Position numbers and translations under genes: made by a program
Part shown: positions 43,539 through 52,950 of the stretch, piece by piece
How the letters are laid out: each line of letters starts with the position of its first letter
How positions within the stretch are numbered: the stretch's first letter is position 1
Origin: DASYQD01 sp963846495
Lineage (GTDB): Bacteria > Acidobacteriota > Thermoanaerobaculia > Multivoradales > JAIOJS01
Direction: 5' to 3'
DNA: 64,000 nucleotides
Assembly: GCA_963846495.1 (NCBI GenBank)
Contig: CAWJWP010000013.1
Location: forward strand, 62,001 to 126,000
Notes under the pieces: generated by a model
Told to the model about the DNA's origin: nothing
The model's database searches: none
The model's input: the letters and a program-made list of their open reading frames with translations, nothing else

Positions 43539-44506
43539 CGCGAGCCCGGCGCGAGCGAGTCAACGGCGGTCGCGAGCGCGCGCGTGCCGGGCGGCTTGTG
43601 CCAAGGTTTGCTGCGGTGCAGGTGCTGCTCGCCGCGACGGTGCTCTCGACCGGTACCGCGCGCGCACAATCGACGCCGCCGACTGAGGACGCAGCCCTGC
43701 GCAGCGCCGTCGCCTCGGGCTCGGTGTCGTCACTGCTGCAGGTCGCCGAGTCGCGCACGCGCGGCGGCGATCTCGCCGGCGCCGCCGAGCCGCTGCGCCG
43801 CGCGCTCGCCCTCGCTCCCAACTCCGAGCGCGTCCTCGCCGCCTACGCGCGCACCGCGATGGCGGCGCGGGCGCCGGGGCAGGCGGTGCTCGCCCTCGAG
43901 CCGCTGGCGCGCATGCATCCCACCGTTCCCGAGTACTCCTATCTATTGGGCGTCGCCTGGATGCAGCTCGGCGACGCCGCTTCGGCGCTGCCGCCGCTCG
44001 AGCACGCGCGCGAGCTCGAGCCGCAGCGCGCGCTCACCCTCGCCGCGCTCGGCATCGCCCACAACCAGCAGAAGCGCTACGCCGACGCCAAGGCGATCCT
44101 CGACCAGGCCCTCGCCCTCCAGCCCGACGACGCCGAGGTGCTCGCCGTGCTCGCCGAAGCCGAGGAGGGCCTGGGCGAGCGCGCCGCCGCCGAGGCGCAC
44201 GCTCGCCACGCCCTCGAGCGCGCGCCCGGTCACGCCACCGCGCTCCTCGTGCTCGGCCTCGTGCGCATGGAAGAGCAGCGCTACGCCGAAGCGCGCGAAG
44301 CATTGGAGGCCTCGCTCGCGAAAGCCTCCGACTCGGCGAAGGCTCACTACCAGCTGAGCCTCGCCTGCGCCCGCCTGGGCGACCGCGCCTGCGCCGCCCG
44401 CGAGGTGGCGCGCTACCAGCAGGCGCAGCGCGACGTCGAGGAGAACGTCGCCAAGCTGCGCACCCAGTCGCTGGAGAACCTGTCGACCGGCGAGGCGCGG
44501 CCGTGA
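43535..44506 (+). CDS. Second exported TPR-repeat protein
   Basis: 323-residue TPR protein with a signal-like segment (VQVLLAATVLSTGTARAQ) after a basic N-terminus, then about six repeats (VLAAYARTAMAARAPGQAVL, EYSYLLGVAWMQLGDAASAL, ALLVLGLVRMEEQRYAEARE). The GTG start overlaps the preceding stop and its own stop overlaps the next GTG. The tightly coupled trio presumably assembles into one complex. The last ~40 residues include two Cys (ACARLGDRACAAREV), which could form a disulfide in the periplasm. No catalytic motif is visible. Confidence 0.88.
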   Translation: MTRARRERVNGGRERARAGRLVPRFAAVQVLLAATVLSTGTARAQSTPPTEDAALRSAVASGSVSSLLQVAESRTRGGDLAGAAEPLRRALALAPNSERVLAAYARTAMAARAPGQAVLALEPLARMHPTVPEYSYLLGVAWMQLGDAASALPPLEHARELEPQRALTLAALGIAHNQQKRYADAKAILDQALALQPDDAEVLAVLAEAEEGLGERAAAEAHARHALERAPGHATALLVLGLVRMEEQRYAEAREALEASLAKASDSAKAHYQLSLACARLGDRACAAREVARYQQAQRDVEENVAKLRTQSLENLSTGEARP

Positions 44507-46194
44507 ATCGCGCCGCGGTGCTCGGCGCTGCGGCGCTCGTCGGCGCAGCGTCGCTCGTCTCGTCATCTGCGCGCGCCGCCGAGCCCGCATCCGCGACGGC
44601 AGGCCCGCTCTTCCGCGACGTCACCGCCGAGGCCGGCATCGTCTTCCGCCACCACTCGGCGCCGGAGAAGAAATACATCGTCGAGTCGATGGCGGGCGGC
44701 GTCGCCCTCCTCGACTACGACCGCGACGGCCTGCTCGACGTCTACCTCGTCAACTCGCTCACCATCGACACCGCCAACGAGCCGAAGTCGGCGCCGAGCG
44801 CGCTCTACCGCAACCTCGGCGACGGCCGCTTCGAGGACGTGGCGGTGAAGGCCGGCGTCGCCTACCCCGGCTGGGGCATGGGCGCCTGCGTCGCCGACGT
44901 CGACGCCGACGGCTGGCAGGACGTCTACGTCACCGCCCTCGGCCCCAACCGCCTCTACCGCAACCAGGGCGACGGCACCTTCACCGAGATCGCCGCCGCC
45001 GCGGGCGTCACCGGCGGCGGCTGGTCGACCGGTTGCGGCTTCGCCGACTACGACGAAGACGGCGACCTCGACCTCTTCGTCAGCCGCTACGTGAAGATCG
45101 ACCTCGCCGCGTTGCCCGAGTTCGGCAAGGACAAGACCTGCCAGTTCCGCGGCGTCGCCGTGCAGTGCGGCCCGCGCGGGCTGCCCGGGCACTCGGACTT
45201 CTTCTACCGCAACGACGGCAAGGGCCGGTTCGAGGAGGTGAGCGCCAAGGTCGGCGTCGCCGATGCCGAGGGGCGCTACGGCCTCGGCATCGCCTGGCTC
45301 GACGCCGATGAGGACGGCTGGCTCGACCTCTTCGTCGCCAACGACGCCGGCCCCAACTTCCTCTACCGCAACAAACGCGACGGCACCTTCAGCGAGGAGG
45401 CGTTCCCCATGGGCGTCGCCGTCTCCGAGGATGGCGCCGAGCAGGGTTGCATGGGCGTGGCGGTGGGCGACTACGACAACAGCGGCCGCCAGAGCCTCTT
45501 CATCACCAACTTCGCCGAGGAGTACAACGTCCTCTACCACAACGACGGCGCCTACTTCACCGACGTCTCCTTCCGCAGCAAGACGGCGCCGTCGAGCCTC
45601 CCCTACGTCGGTTGGGGAACCGCGTTCTTCGATTTCGACAACGACGGCTGGCTCGACGTGGTCGTCGTCAACGGCCACGTTTACCCGCAGCTCGACCAGG
45701 CGCGGCTGGGCGCCTCGGCTCCGTACCGGCAAAGGAAGCTCCTCTACCGCAACCTCGGCGACGGCACCTTCGAAGAGGTGGCGGCGAAGCTGGCGCCGAT
45801 GTTCGTGGAGGACAAGGTGAGCCGCGGGCTGGCGCAAGGCGACTTCGACCGCGACGGCCGCCTCGACCTGGTGATCAACGACCTCGACGGCGCCGCGCAG
45901 CTGCTGCGTAACGAGCTCCCCGGCACGGGGAGCTGGCTACTGGTCAAGCTCGCCGGCGGGCCGCCGGGCAACAGCGACGCGTTGGGCGCGGTGATCGCGG
46001 TGCGCAACGGCAGCCGCGCGCAGACGCGGCTCGTGCGCAGCGGCACCAGTTACATCTCGCAGGACGAGATGGCGCAGCACTTCGGCCTCGCCGCGGCGGC
46101 GAAGGTCGATGCGCTCGAGGTGCGCTGGCCGGACGGGCGGAAGACCGTGGTGCGCGACGTGCCGACCGACAAGGTCGTCGTCATCCCGCGCTAG
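44503..46194 (+). CDS. CRTAC1-like FG-GAP/VCBS propeller with ASPIC/UnbV domain
   Basis: 563-residue exported protein with a signal peptide (VLGAAALVGAASLVSSSARA). Repeated VCBS/FG-GAP blades follow, each with calcium-binding loops such as LLDYDRDGLLDVYLVN, VADVDADGWQDVYV, FADYDEDGDLDLFVSRYVK and FDFDNDGWLDVVVVNGHVYP. The C-terminus is an ASPIC/UnbV domain (RNGSRAQTRLVRSGTSYISQ, VDALEVRWPDGRK). Such proteins form calcium-dependent beta-propellers at the cell surface and are frequent in Acidobacteriota beside TPR genes. The GTG start overlaps the preceding stop by GTGA. A binding or adhesion role is likely; the ligand is unknown. Confidence 0.93.
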   Translation: MNRAAVLGAAALVGAASLVSSSARAAEPASATAGPLFRDVTAEAGIVFRHHSAPEKKYIVESMAGGVALLDYDRDGLLDVYLVNSLTIDTANEPKSAPSALYRNLGDGRFEDVAVKAGVAYPGWGMGACVADVDADGWQDVYVTALGPNRLYRNQGDGTFTEIAAAAGVTGGGWSTGCGFADYDEDGDLDLFVSRYVKIDLAALPEFGKDKTCQFRGVAVQCGPRGLPGHSDFFYRNDGKGRFEEVSAKVGVADAEGRYGLGIAWLDADEDGWLDLFVANDAGPNFLYRNKRDGTFSEEAFPMGVAVSEDGAEQGCMGVAVGDYDNSGRQSLFITNFAEEYNVLYHNDGAYFTDVSFRSKTAPSSLPYVGWGTAFFDFDNDGWLDVVVVNGHVYPQLDQARLGASAPYRQRKLLYRNLGDGTFEEVAAKLAPMFVEDKVSRGLAQGDFDRDGRLDLVINDLDGAAQLLRNELPGTGSWLLVKLAGGPPGNSDALGAVIAVRNGSRAQTRLVRSGTSYISQDEMAQHFGLAAAAKVDALEVRWPDGRKTVVRDVPTDKVVVIPR

Positions 46195-46291
46195 TCGTGC
46201 TGCACGGGTGAGCGCGCGCGCTCGCCTACGGCTCGCGCACTTCGTTGGCTGGCGCCTTCGATTTCGGCGCGCGCGCTAGGATCGCGGCCCG

Positions 46292-47350
46292 ATGTCGCTG
46301 CACGAGGAGATCCACCAGCAGCCCGACGTCCTGGCGCGCCTGCTCGCGGCGCAGGCGGAACGCGTGCGCGAGGTGGCCCGCGCCATCCGCGAGCACGACG
46401 TGCGCTGGGTGCTGCTCGCTGCCCGCGGCACTTCCGACAACGCCGGCCTCTACGCGCAGTACGTGTGGGGGAGCCGCAACCGGCTGGCGGTGGCGATGGC
46501 GACACCGTCGCTCTACACCCACTACCGCACGCCACCGAGCCTCAAGGGCGCGCTCGTGGTCGGCATCTCGCAGTCGGGGCAGTCACCCGACATCGTCAGC
46601 GTGCTCGCCGAGGCGCGGCGTCAAGGCAGCCCGACGCTGGCGATCACCAACGAGCCGGAGTCGAATCTCGCGCGCGAGGCGACGTGGGTGCTCCCCACTA
46701 GCGCCGGTCCCGAGCTGGCGGTGGCGGCGACGAAGACCTACACCACGCAGCTGCTGGCGGTGGCGATGCTGTCGGCGGCGCTGCGCGCTGAAGCAGGCGG
46801 CGACGCGAGCGACGAGGACAGCGATGAAGCGCTTTCGCGCATTCCCGCGGCGGTCGCGGGTGCGCTCGAGCTCGACGAAGTGATCGCCGCCGCGGTCGAG
46901 CGCTATCGCAACATCGCGCGCTGCGTGGTGCTCGGCCGCGGCTTCCACTACGCGACGGCGTGCGAGTGGGCGCTCAAGCTCGAGGAGCTCACCTACGCGG
47001 TGGCCGAGCCCTACTCCACCGCCGACTTCCGGCACGGCCCGCTCGCCATCGTCGGCGAGGGCTTCCCGGTGTTGGCTGCGGTGCCCGACGGGGCCGTCTT
47101 CGCCGATGCGCTGGCGCTGCTCGAGAGCGTCGTCCGCGAGCGCGGCGCCGACCTCGTCGTCATCTCCGACCGCGACGAGGCGCTCGCTCTCGCCCGCACG
47201 CCGCTACAGCTCAATGTCGCGCTCCCCGAGTGGCTGCGCCCGATCGCCGACGTCGTGCCGGCGCAGCTCTTCTGCTACCACCTCGCGCGCGCCATGGGCC
47301 GCGACACCGAGAAGCCGCGCGGCCTGTCGAAGGTGACGCGCACCTGGTAG
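46292..47350 (+). CDS. SIS-domain sugar isomerase/deaminase (GlmS isomerase-like, NagB-II type)
   Basis: 352-residue protein with two SIS (sugar isomerase) domains. The first carries LLAARGTSDNAGLYAQYV and VVGISQSGQSPDIVSVLAEA, the second GRGFHYATACEWALKLEELT and FRHGPLAIV. There is no glutaminase domain. That arrangement fits the AgaS/NagB-II group, which converts glucosamine-6-phosphate to fructose-6-phosphate plus ammonia. A regulatory GlmS homologue is the alternative. Within this window it would complete amino-sugar catabolism after the exo-glucosaminidase, permease and kinase. It stands alone after the CRTAC gene (97-bp gap) and ends before a strong terminator-like hairpin. Confidence 0.88.
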   Translation: MSLHEEIHQQPDVLARLLAAQAERVREVARAIREHDVRWVLLAARGTSDNAGLYAQYVWGSRNRLAVAMATPSLYTHYRTPPSLKGALVVGISQSGQSPDIVSVLAEARRQGSPTLAITNEPESNLAREATWVLPTSAGPELAVAATKTYTTQLLAVAMLSAALRAEAGGDASDEDSDEALSRIPAAVAGALELDEVIAAAVERYRNIARCVVLGRGFHYATACEWALKLEELTYAVAEPYSTADFRHGPLAIVGEGFPVLAAVPDGAVFADALALLESVVRERGADLVVISDRDEALALARTPLQLNVALPEWLRPIADVVPAQLFCYHLARAMGRDTEKPRGLSKVTRTW

Positions 47351-47429
47351 GGGTCGCGCGACGCAATCTGGCTGCGCGCACTCGTCCAGAAACGCAATAA
47401 GCGCAGAGACACAACGGATCGGATGAGAG

Positions 47430-47463
47430 GACGCCGGACGGCCCCCACGGGCCGTCCGGCGTC
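47430..47463. terminator. Bidirectional terminator hairpin
   Basis: Perfect 15-bp GC-rich stem (arms 47430-47444 and 47449-47463) with a 4-nt loop, between the convergent SIS gene and the unknown gene at 47,481. There is no run of T on either side, so it is either a factor-assisted or a pause-type terminator. Its placement 80 bp after one stop and 18 bp after the other fits termination from both directions. Confidence 0.7.
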
Positions 47464-47480
47464 GCTAGACGACGCTGCGG

Positions 47481-48209
47481 TCAGCTGGCGATCAGTGCCG
47501 GCACCGTGTCGTGCCGGGCTGCCAACTGCTCGTGGGCGTGCATGACGCGCTCGCAGAGGAGCGAGACGTAGCCGAAGGTGGTGATGAGGCGGGTGTAACC
47601 GATCATCACGCGGGAAACGGCGAGCGAAGCGCCGTGCAGGGCATCGGCCATCGCGTGCAGCGGGAGGCGCCCTGCCGCCTCGACGTCGGCGATGAAGGCG
47701 TGCAGATCGCTCTGCAGCTCGCGCAGGTGACGCTCGAGGAGGCGGCAGCCGCCGCGCGCGCCGCCGTCGCGTATGCGTGAGGCGGCCTCGTCCCAGTAGG
47801 CGCGATGGGGCAGCACCGCGCCCTGGCCGGCGAGCTCGCGGTACAGCCCGTCATAGTCGAGCGTGGCGAAGAAGGGCTCGCGGATGAGGAGCGGCTCCGA
47901 CGGATCGACGTCGCTCTCGAAAAGCTCGGTGCGCACCTGGACGAGCGCGTGACCGAGCGTGGTGAGGGAGTCGTTACAGAAACCGAGCTGGCCGCAGCCG
48001 GTCAGCAGGTGGCGCGCCGCCGCAGCGGAGTCGCCGGCGAGGCCGGCATCGACGGCGTCGTGGAGAGTGCTGAGGGCGGTCAGCCAGTGGAGGTAGCCCT
48101 CGCGGTAGCTCGCGTCCATCGTCGAAGCGTGCTCTTCGAGCGACTGCGTCAGCGGATTGCTGTAATTCGTCGAGAAGCCGAGCACGCACCTGATTACGTA
48201 GGAACCCAT
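47481..48209 (-). CDS. Unknown mostly helical protein beside CHAT protease
   Basis: 242 residues from ATG 48209 (GSYVIRCVLGFSTNYSNPL). I do not recognise a family. The sequence is mostly amphipathic helix with a few Cys (C8, and CGQLGFCND in the middle) and an aromatic, Ser/Thr-rich N-terminus. There is no signal peptide or transmembrane helix. A longer frame upstream has low-complexity composition and is not credible. It is the next gene after the CHAT protease on the same strand, 198 bp away. CHAT proteases commonly act on a protein encoded next door, so this is a candidate substrate or effector. That is an inference from position only. Confidence 0.72.
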   Translation of the reverse strand: MGSYVIRCVLGFSTNYSNPLTQSLEEHASTMDASYREGYLHWLTALSTLHDAVDAGLAGDSAAAARHLLTGCGQLGFCNDSLTTLGHALVQVRTELFESDVDPSEPLLIREPFFATLDYDGLYRELAGQGAVLPHRAYWDEAASRIRDGGARGGCRLLERHLRELQSDLHAFIADVEAAGRLPLHAMADALHGASLAVSRVMIGYTRLITTFGYVSLLCERVMHAHEQLAARHDTVPALIAS

Positions 48210-48407
48210 GTTCGATCTCCTTCGTCCCGAGTGAATTGGTGGCGGATGAGGCGGAGAGGCAGAACCAACTGCGGCGGCCCCCGGCAAGCCGGAGAGCAAG
48301 CAGCGCCACGCCACGTGCGATCGGGGCCAGCCGTGAGGCACGGGCAACACGGCCCGCACGACCGGCAGGCGCTGGGCGCGACGAGAAGATCGCGGAGCTG
48401 CTGGAGA

Positions 48408-51400
48408 TCAGCCGCCGAAGGCTGCGAAGGCGGCCCAAACGGCAGGCGAGCGCTGACCTCGATCGCTGCCGCGCAGCAGCTCGAGTTGGGCGTTGCGGAG
48501 AGCCGCTGCGGGTCGCTCGCCGCGTGCGCAGACGCCGATGCACGGCGCTCATCAGCGGGACGGAGGGCGCGTCGGTGATCGGCCAAAGACTCGCCACTAC
48601 ATTGGGCACACCGGCGATGAGAAACGCGCGCGCCAGGCTCGGTGGGGCTCCGTCGCCACCGCCCTGGCCGACTCCCGTCTCGCATCCCGAAAGCACGACA
48701 GTGCGTGTGCTTGTGAGGTCGAGCCTGGCAATGTCTGCCGCGACGAGCAACTCCGCCGCTCCGTCGAGGTGCTGCGCTAGCGGCAAAGCGGAACGCGTTG
48801 GATCGACGCGATTGGTGAGGGCATGTCCCGAGAAATGGACGACCTCTCGTTCATGGAGCGCATCGAGAAATGCCTCTCGGGTCGCGGCGCCGCCGAGGAG
48901 CAGCTCGTGGCGGGGGTAAAGCATCGCAACAGCTCGAGCCTCCTGGCGTGCGCCCTCCAGCGGCAGCAGGCCAGGGAACACGGAAGCATCGAGGCGCGGG
49001 TCGCCAACGACCAGCGCATCGACAGGACGTTCGTCGAGCTTCTGCCACCGAGCATGGCCGTCCAGGTACGCGGCCGCGCTCGTCGCGATCACCAGCTCGT
49101 GGTCTTCGACCAAGAATCGCCCGCTTGTGGGGTCGATCAACGCCGCGAACGGCAGGCCGTGTAGGTGTCCGTCCGGCACGACGACCAGCGCTCCGTCGCC
49201 GATTTGCGCCGGACGCAGCAGCATCGTGTACAGCCGCATCGCCGTCTCGCGTGTCGACGTCGTCCAAGCGCCTGCCTCAAGGTCGGCTCGGAATGCCGAA
49301 ATCAGCTGTTCAAGCTCCGCAGGTCGAGTCGGGAGCTCGGCGAAGAAGATCCCGTCGCGCCGGAGCGTCCACAGCACCACGCTGTCTTCGAACCAGCAGT
49401 AGAAGAAGACGGTTGTCTCTGATTCGAGCCGCCGGCGGACTTCACCGAGTTGCATGTTCTCGAATGGCGAGCCTTCGAGGCTTCCGGGGCGGCGCATGGC
49501 CAGCGCATCCAAGCTGCGCGTCCGCCTTGCCTCCGCGATTGCCAACGCTTCTTCCGGCTGTCCCGCACGAAGCACGAGCTGGACCCGCTCGTCGACGAGC
49601 CGTTCAGGTTCGTCTAGCCGCTGTGTCCACGCCACTGCGTCGGGCACGCTGCGCTCTTGCTCGTCGAGCAGAACGAGCCCTTTGCGCAGGTCGTCTTCCG
49701 CGGCCGCCGTGTTGGCGTCCCGCATATGCGCCCGCGCCCGCGCGAGGAGGACGCCGGGCAATCGCAGAGCAAGCCCCGCTTCGCGGAAGCGCGACAGCGA
49801 GCGCGTGAGACGGTGAACGGCGCGACTTGGATCCGGCTCGAGTAAGCCGGCCGCCAAGTGGACGTCGCCGCTCAGATACCGGCGTTCGAACGGCTTCGCC
49901 CGCGCCAGCCACGCAGACGCGTGCTCGAGCTCCCGCCGCGCCTCGGAAACCCTGCCGAGCTCGTGGAGAACGCGGCTGCGCCACAAATAGGTCTGCGCGA
50001 CCTGGCCCGGCTCCGCTTCGGGCTCAGCCAGTGCTTCCTCCAGAAGGTGAGCTGCAGCGCGAGGTTGTTCCTCGATCAGCGCCAGGATCGCCGTCGAGAC
50101 CAAGATCGACTGTGCATATCGACTCTCTGCCAACGTGGGTTCGAGGCTGAGCGCAGTCCTGTGGAGCTTCCAGGCGGCAGGAGTCACGCCGATGCGCGCA
50201 TAGGCATCGCCGACGAGAAACGTCATCCAAGCGATGGAGTCGCTCTCCTGAAGCTGCTCGTACGCGACCAGGGACTGCTGGTAGAAGCCGAGTCCCTTGG
50301 CGGGAATGCCATGGTTGACGAACCAATGCCCCACGATCCAATGGGCGCGACCCACGCTCGCGAGGTCCGACCGCCCTTCGCGGACGAGTCGTTGTCCGTC
50401 CTCCTCGACTTCACCGCCGCCATAACTAGCGCAAATCAATCGCACGAGCGCTGCCCAGATCCGTGCCGGGCTCTTCTCCGGCAGCGCACTAAGAGCGCGC
50501 CCGGCGGCAGCGTCTGCGACGTCGAGGTCGAACGCATCGAAGGCGCGGCTCGCCTCACCCAACGCGCGGTAGCCGGCGGCGAGTTGCTCGCGCGCGTCGC
50601 GCGTAGAGCTGTCCACCTCGTCGACCGCCGTGCGCAGGGTGCGGTCGCCGGTCTGGACCTCCCACTCCTCGGCGATCGCCGCGGCAGCGCGTAGCTGGCG
50701 GTCTGCCTCGTCCCGATCGCCCGACAGCCAGGCGCTGCCCCATCCGGGCAACAGCTCCTCCTGAACGCTCCGGCGGGCGAGCTGCCGGTACGCTGACACG
50801 AGCTGCGACAGCCGCTCGCTCTCACCGGCGGCAGCGGTCGCTGCGATGTCGCTGCGAATGCGAGCGGGATCGGGCCGCACCGGGATGACGATGGACGCCA
50901 ACCGACGCCGCGCCTCGCTGGCCCATGGCGAATCGCCGTCGACGTCGAGATACGCCTGCCACGCCTTGCGCGCCGAGCGCAGGAGGTGCAGACGCTCGAG
51001 CGCGAGGGCGCGGTTGAAGAGCGCTTCCTCGAGATGCGGCGCGATCTCAAGGGCACGCTCCAGCGCCTCCAGCGCTGCCGGCAGGTCGGCGTCGCGATCC
51101 TCTGCCGTGACCCCTACGCTGCCGTCGGCGCGACGCCGGTCGCCCGCCTCGGCCCGCGCGAGTAGCGCGGCGCCGAGGTCGCTCAGCAGCTCGGCCGAGC
51201 GCGGCTGGGCTGCCGATGCCCGCAACAGCGTCTCGACGCCGGAGTCGACGCGCCCGCCGAGCACCTGCGCGACGCCGGCTGTGCCCAGGCCGCCTGCCGT
51301 TGGTGCCTCCGGCGGCCTGCCACGTCGCTCGGCTGTCTCGAGATAGCCCAGCGCCTGCGCGGGCAGCTGGAGGCGGTAGTCCGTCGCAGCATGACTGCTC

Positions 51401-52035
51401 CCCACCGGCGCCCAGGGCAAGCCGCCGGTGAAGCGCACCGCGAAGGGCCGCTCGCGCGGCGACGATGCAGTCAGAAGGCGGGGGTCGCGCGAGAAAGACC
51501 ACCACGTGAGCAGGACGGCGGCGCCGAAGGCCGCCGCGAGGCCAGCCGCCAGCGCGGTCGTCGAGAGCTTTCTCCTGCCGGGCGGCGACGGAACGGTTTC
51601 GGCGGGTCGCTCGCCGTCACGATCGGCGATCTGCGGGCGCTCCGGAGCGACGAACCTTTCCTCGACCGGCGGCTCGCTCTCCCAACGCGTCTCGGCGACG
51701 AGCTCCGCAGCTATCGCTCGCCCGATCTCTGCGAGCGCCGTATCGGCGTCACCCGCCTGCTGGCCGTTCGCGATCAACCCGGCGAGGACCTCGGTCGAGA
51801 CACGGCGGCACGCCAGGCACTCGTGGAGGTGGGCGCCGACTCGCCGGTGATGTGGATCCGGGAGGCGCCCTTCGAGGAAAACGGCGAGCGTCTCGGCGTC
51901 CGGACACCCGCCCGCACCCCACCAGGGACCGGCGACGACGTTGAAGTCGTCGCGCGAGTCGCCCTGCTTTGGCGCCTGCGGACGGTCGCTCGGCGTCTGC
52001 TCGTCGGGGCCGTCGGCGTCGTCGTCACCTGCCAT
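48408..52035 (-). CDS. Zinc-finger anti-sigma-like, transmembrane, TPR, CHAT protease fusion
   Basis: About 1209-residue four-part protein. Residues ~40-90 hold an anti-sigma zinc-finger-like segment (CPDAETLAVFLEG, HLHECLACRR). A single membrane helix (LSTTALAAGLAAAFGAAVLL) follows near residue 165, then a large helical TPR-like region. The last third is a CHAT caspase-like peptidase domain with catalytic His in VVHFSGHALTN and Cys in VVLSGCETGVGQ. The final ~35 residues are in another frame: after LMSAVHRRL, the frame shifts near 48,535 and ends in PAVWAAFAAFGG, the usual CHAT terminus. One base is likely wrong there. It follows the ECF sigma gene by 59 bp, so it is presumably the anti-sigma regulator whose protease responds to a signal sensed by the TPR region. 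Confidence 0.85.
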
Positions 52036-52094
52036 CGCAGAGATACTCCGGCACGCCCTGCTTAGACGGCCGCGTCTGGCTGTTTTCCCCCTCC

Positions 52095-52886
52095 CTAGGC
52101 GCCGGATCTCCTCGCATGGCCCGGTCGTGGATCGGCGAGGAGGCCCGCCACGTCGGTCGCTTCGACACCTGCCTCCGCCAGCTCCCCGCCCAGACGGTCG
52201 AGCAGGCCGTCGATCTGCCGCGACACCTCGTCGGAAGGGCGTCGAAGCCAGCTGGCGATGGCTTCGATCGGCAGGCCGCCGGCGAACCGCTGGTACAGCA
52301 TTAGGTGCTCCTCCACCGCGAGCTGGCTCAGGATCGCCGAGAGGTGCCGCTCGAGAGCGGTCGGCTCCCGCTCGAGCAGCCCGCCCGCACGTCGTGAAAG
52401 GTCCTGCCACTTGAGGTCGAGGATCGGCCGCACGCCGCCCCACGGCCGCCTCGCCCACAGCGCTTCGAGCTCGCTGCGCCGCGGTGGGTCGTCGACGACG
52501 CCCGCCGCCTGCAGCGCCTCGTCAATGGGCAGCGCCTGTTCGTAGACCAAACGTTCCAGCGTCGCCGCGATCTCCGCGTTGCCGGCAGCGGCGGCTTCGT
52601 CGCGCCAGCGAGCCCACAGCGCGTCGCGGTGCTCGATGGCGAGACGCTCGGCGATCACCATCAGGAAGGCAAGCAACGAGGATTCACCCTTGTGCTCGCG
52701 CACGATCGCGAAATCGTTCTCGGCGATCCGCCGCCTGACGAAGGACGCGAGCTGCTCGGCATCGCGGCCGGTGAGCCGGTGCACGGCGAGGAGCGAAGCG
52801 ATGACGCGGTCGATGAGCCCCGGCTCTCTCGCCAGGATCGCGGCGGGATCGTCCGGTGGCCGTCGTCGCCACCAAGCTGCGGCCAT
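52095..52886 (-). CDS. ECF-like RNA polymerase sigma factor
   Basis: 263-residue sigma factor. Region 2 is recognisable as ENDFAIVREHKGESSLLAFL followed by MVIAERLAIEHRDALWARWR, the pattern of divergent ECF factors in Acidobacteriota and Planctomycetota. Region 4 lies near residues 185-235 (LERHLSAILSQLAVEEHLML, then FAGGLPIEAIASWLRRPSDE), ending in a helix-turn-helix. It lies upstream of and co-directional with the zinc-finger/CHAT gene, which is its likely anti-sigma partner. Promoter targets are unknown. Family call is moderate because both regions are divergent. Confidence 0.75.
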   Translation of the reverse strand: MAAAWWRRRPPDDPAAILAREPGLIDRVIASLLAVHRLTGRDAEQLASFVRRRIAENDFAIVREHKGESSLLAFLMVIAERLAIEHRDALWARWRDEAAAAGNAEIAATLERLVYEQALPIDEALQAAGVVDDPPRRSELEALWARRPWGGVRPILDLKWQDLSRRAGGLLEREPTALERHLSAILSQLAVEEHLMLYQRFAGGLPIEAIASWLRRPSDEVSRQIDGLLDRLGGELAEAGVEATDVAGLLADPRPGHARRSGA

Positions 52887-52950
52887 TGACGCATCTTAGT
52901 GGCGTGGCGCGCCGCACGCCCCGCCAGGTGACCGCTGCGCGGGATCGTGG

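Noticed and set aside
47974..48407. C-terminal extension of the CHAT protein beyond its domain
   Set aside because: After the frame break the continuing frame is low-complexity and overlaps the next gene; the normal CHAT ending lies in the adjacent frame and stops at 48408.
48870..49808. Plus-strand open frames opposite the CHAT/TPR gene
   Set aside because: Arg/Ser/Ala-rich shadows with no start context, antisense to conserved protease motifs.
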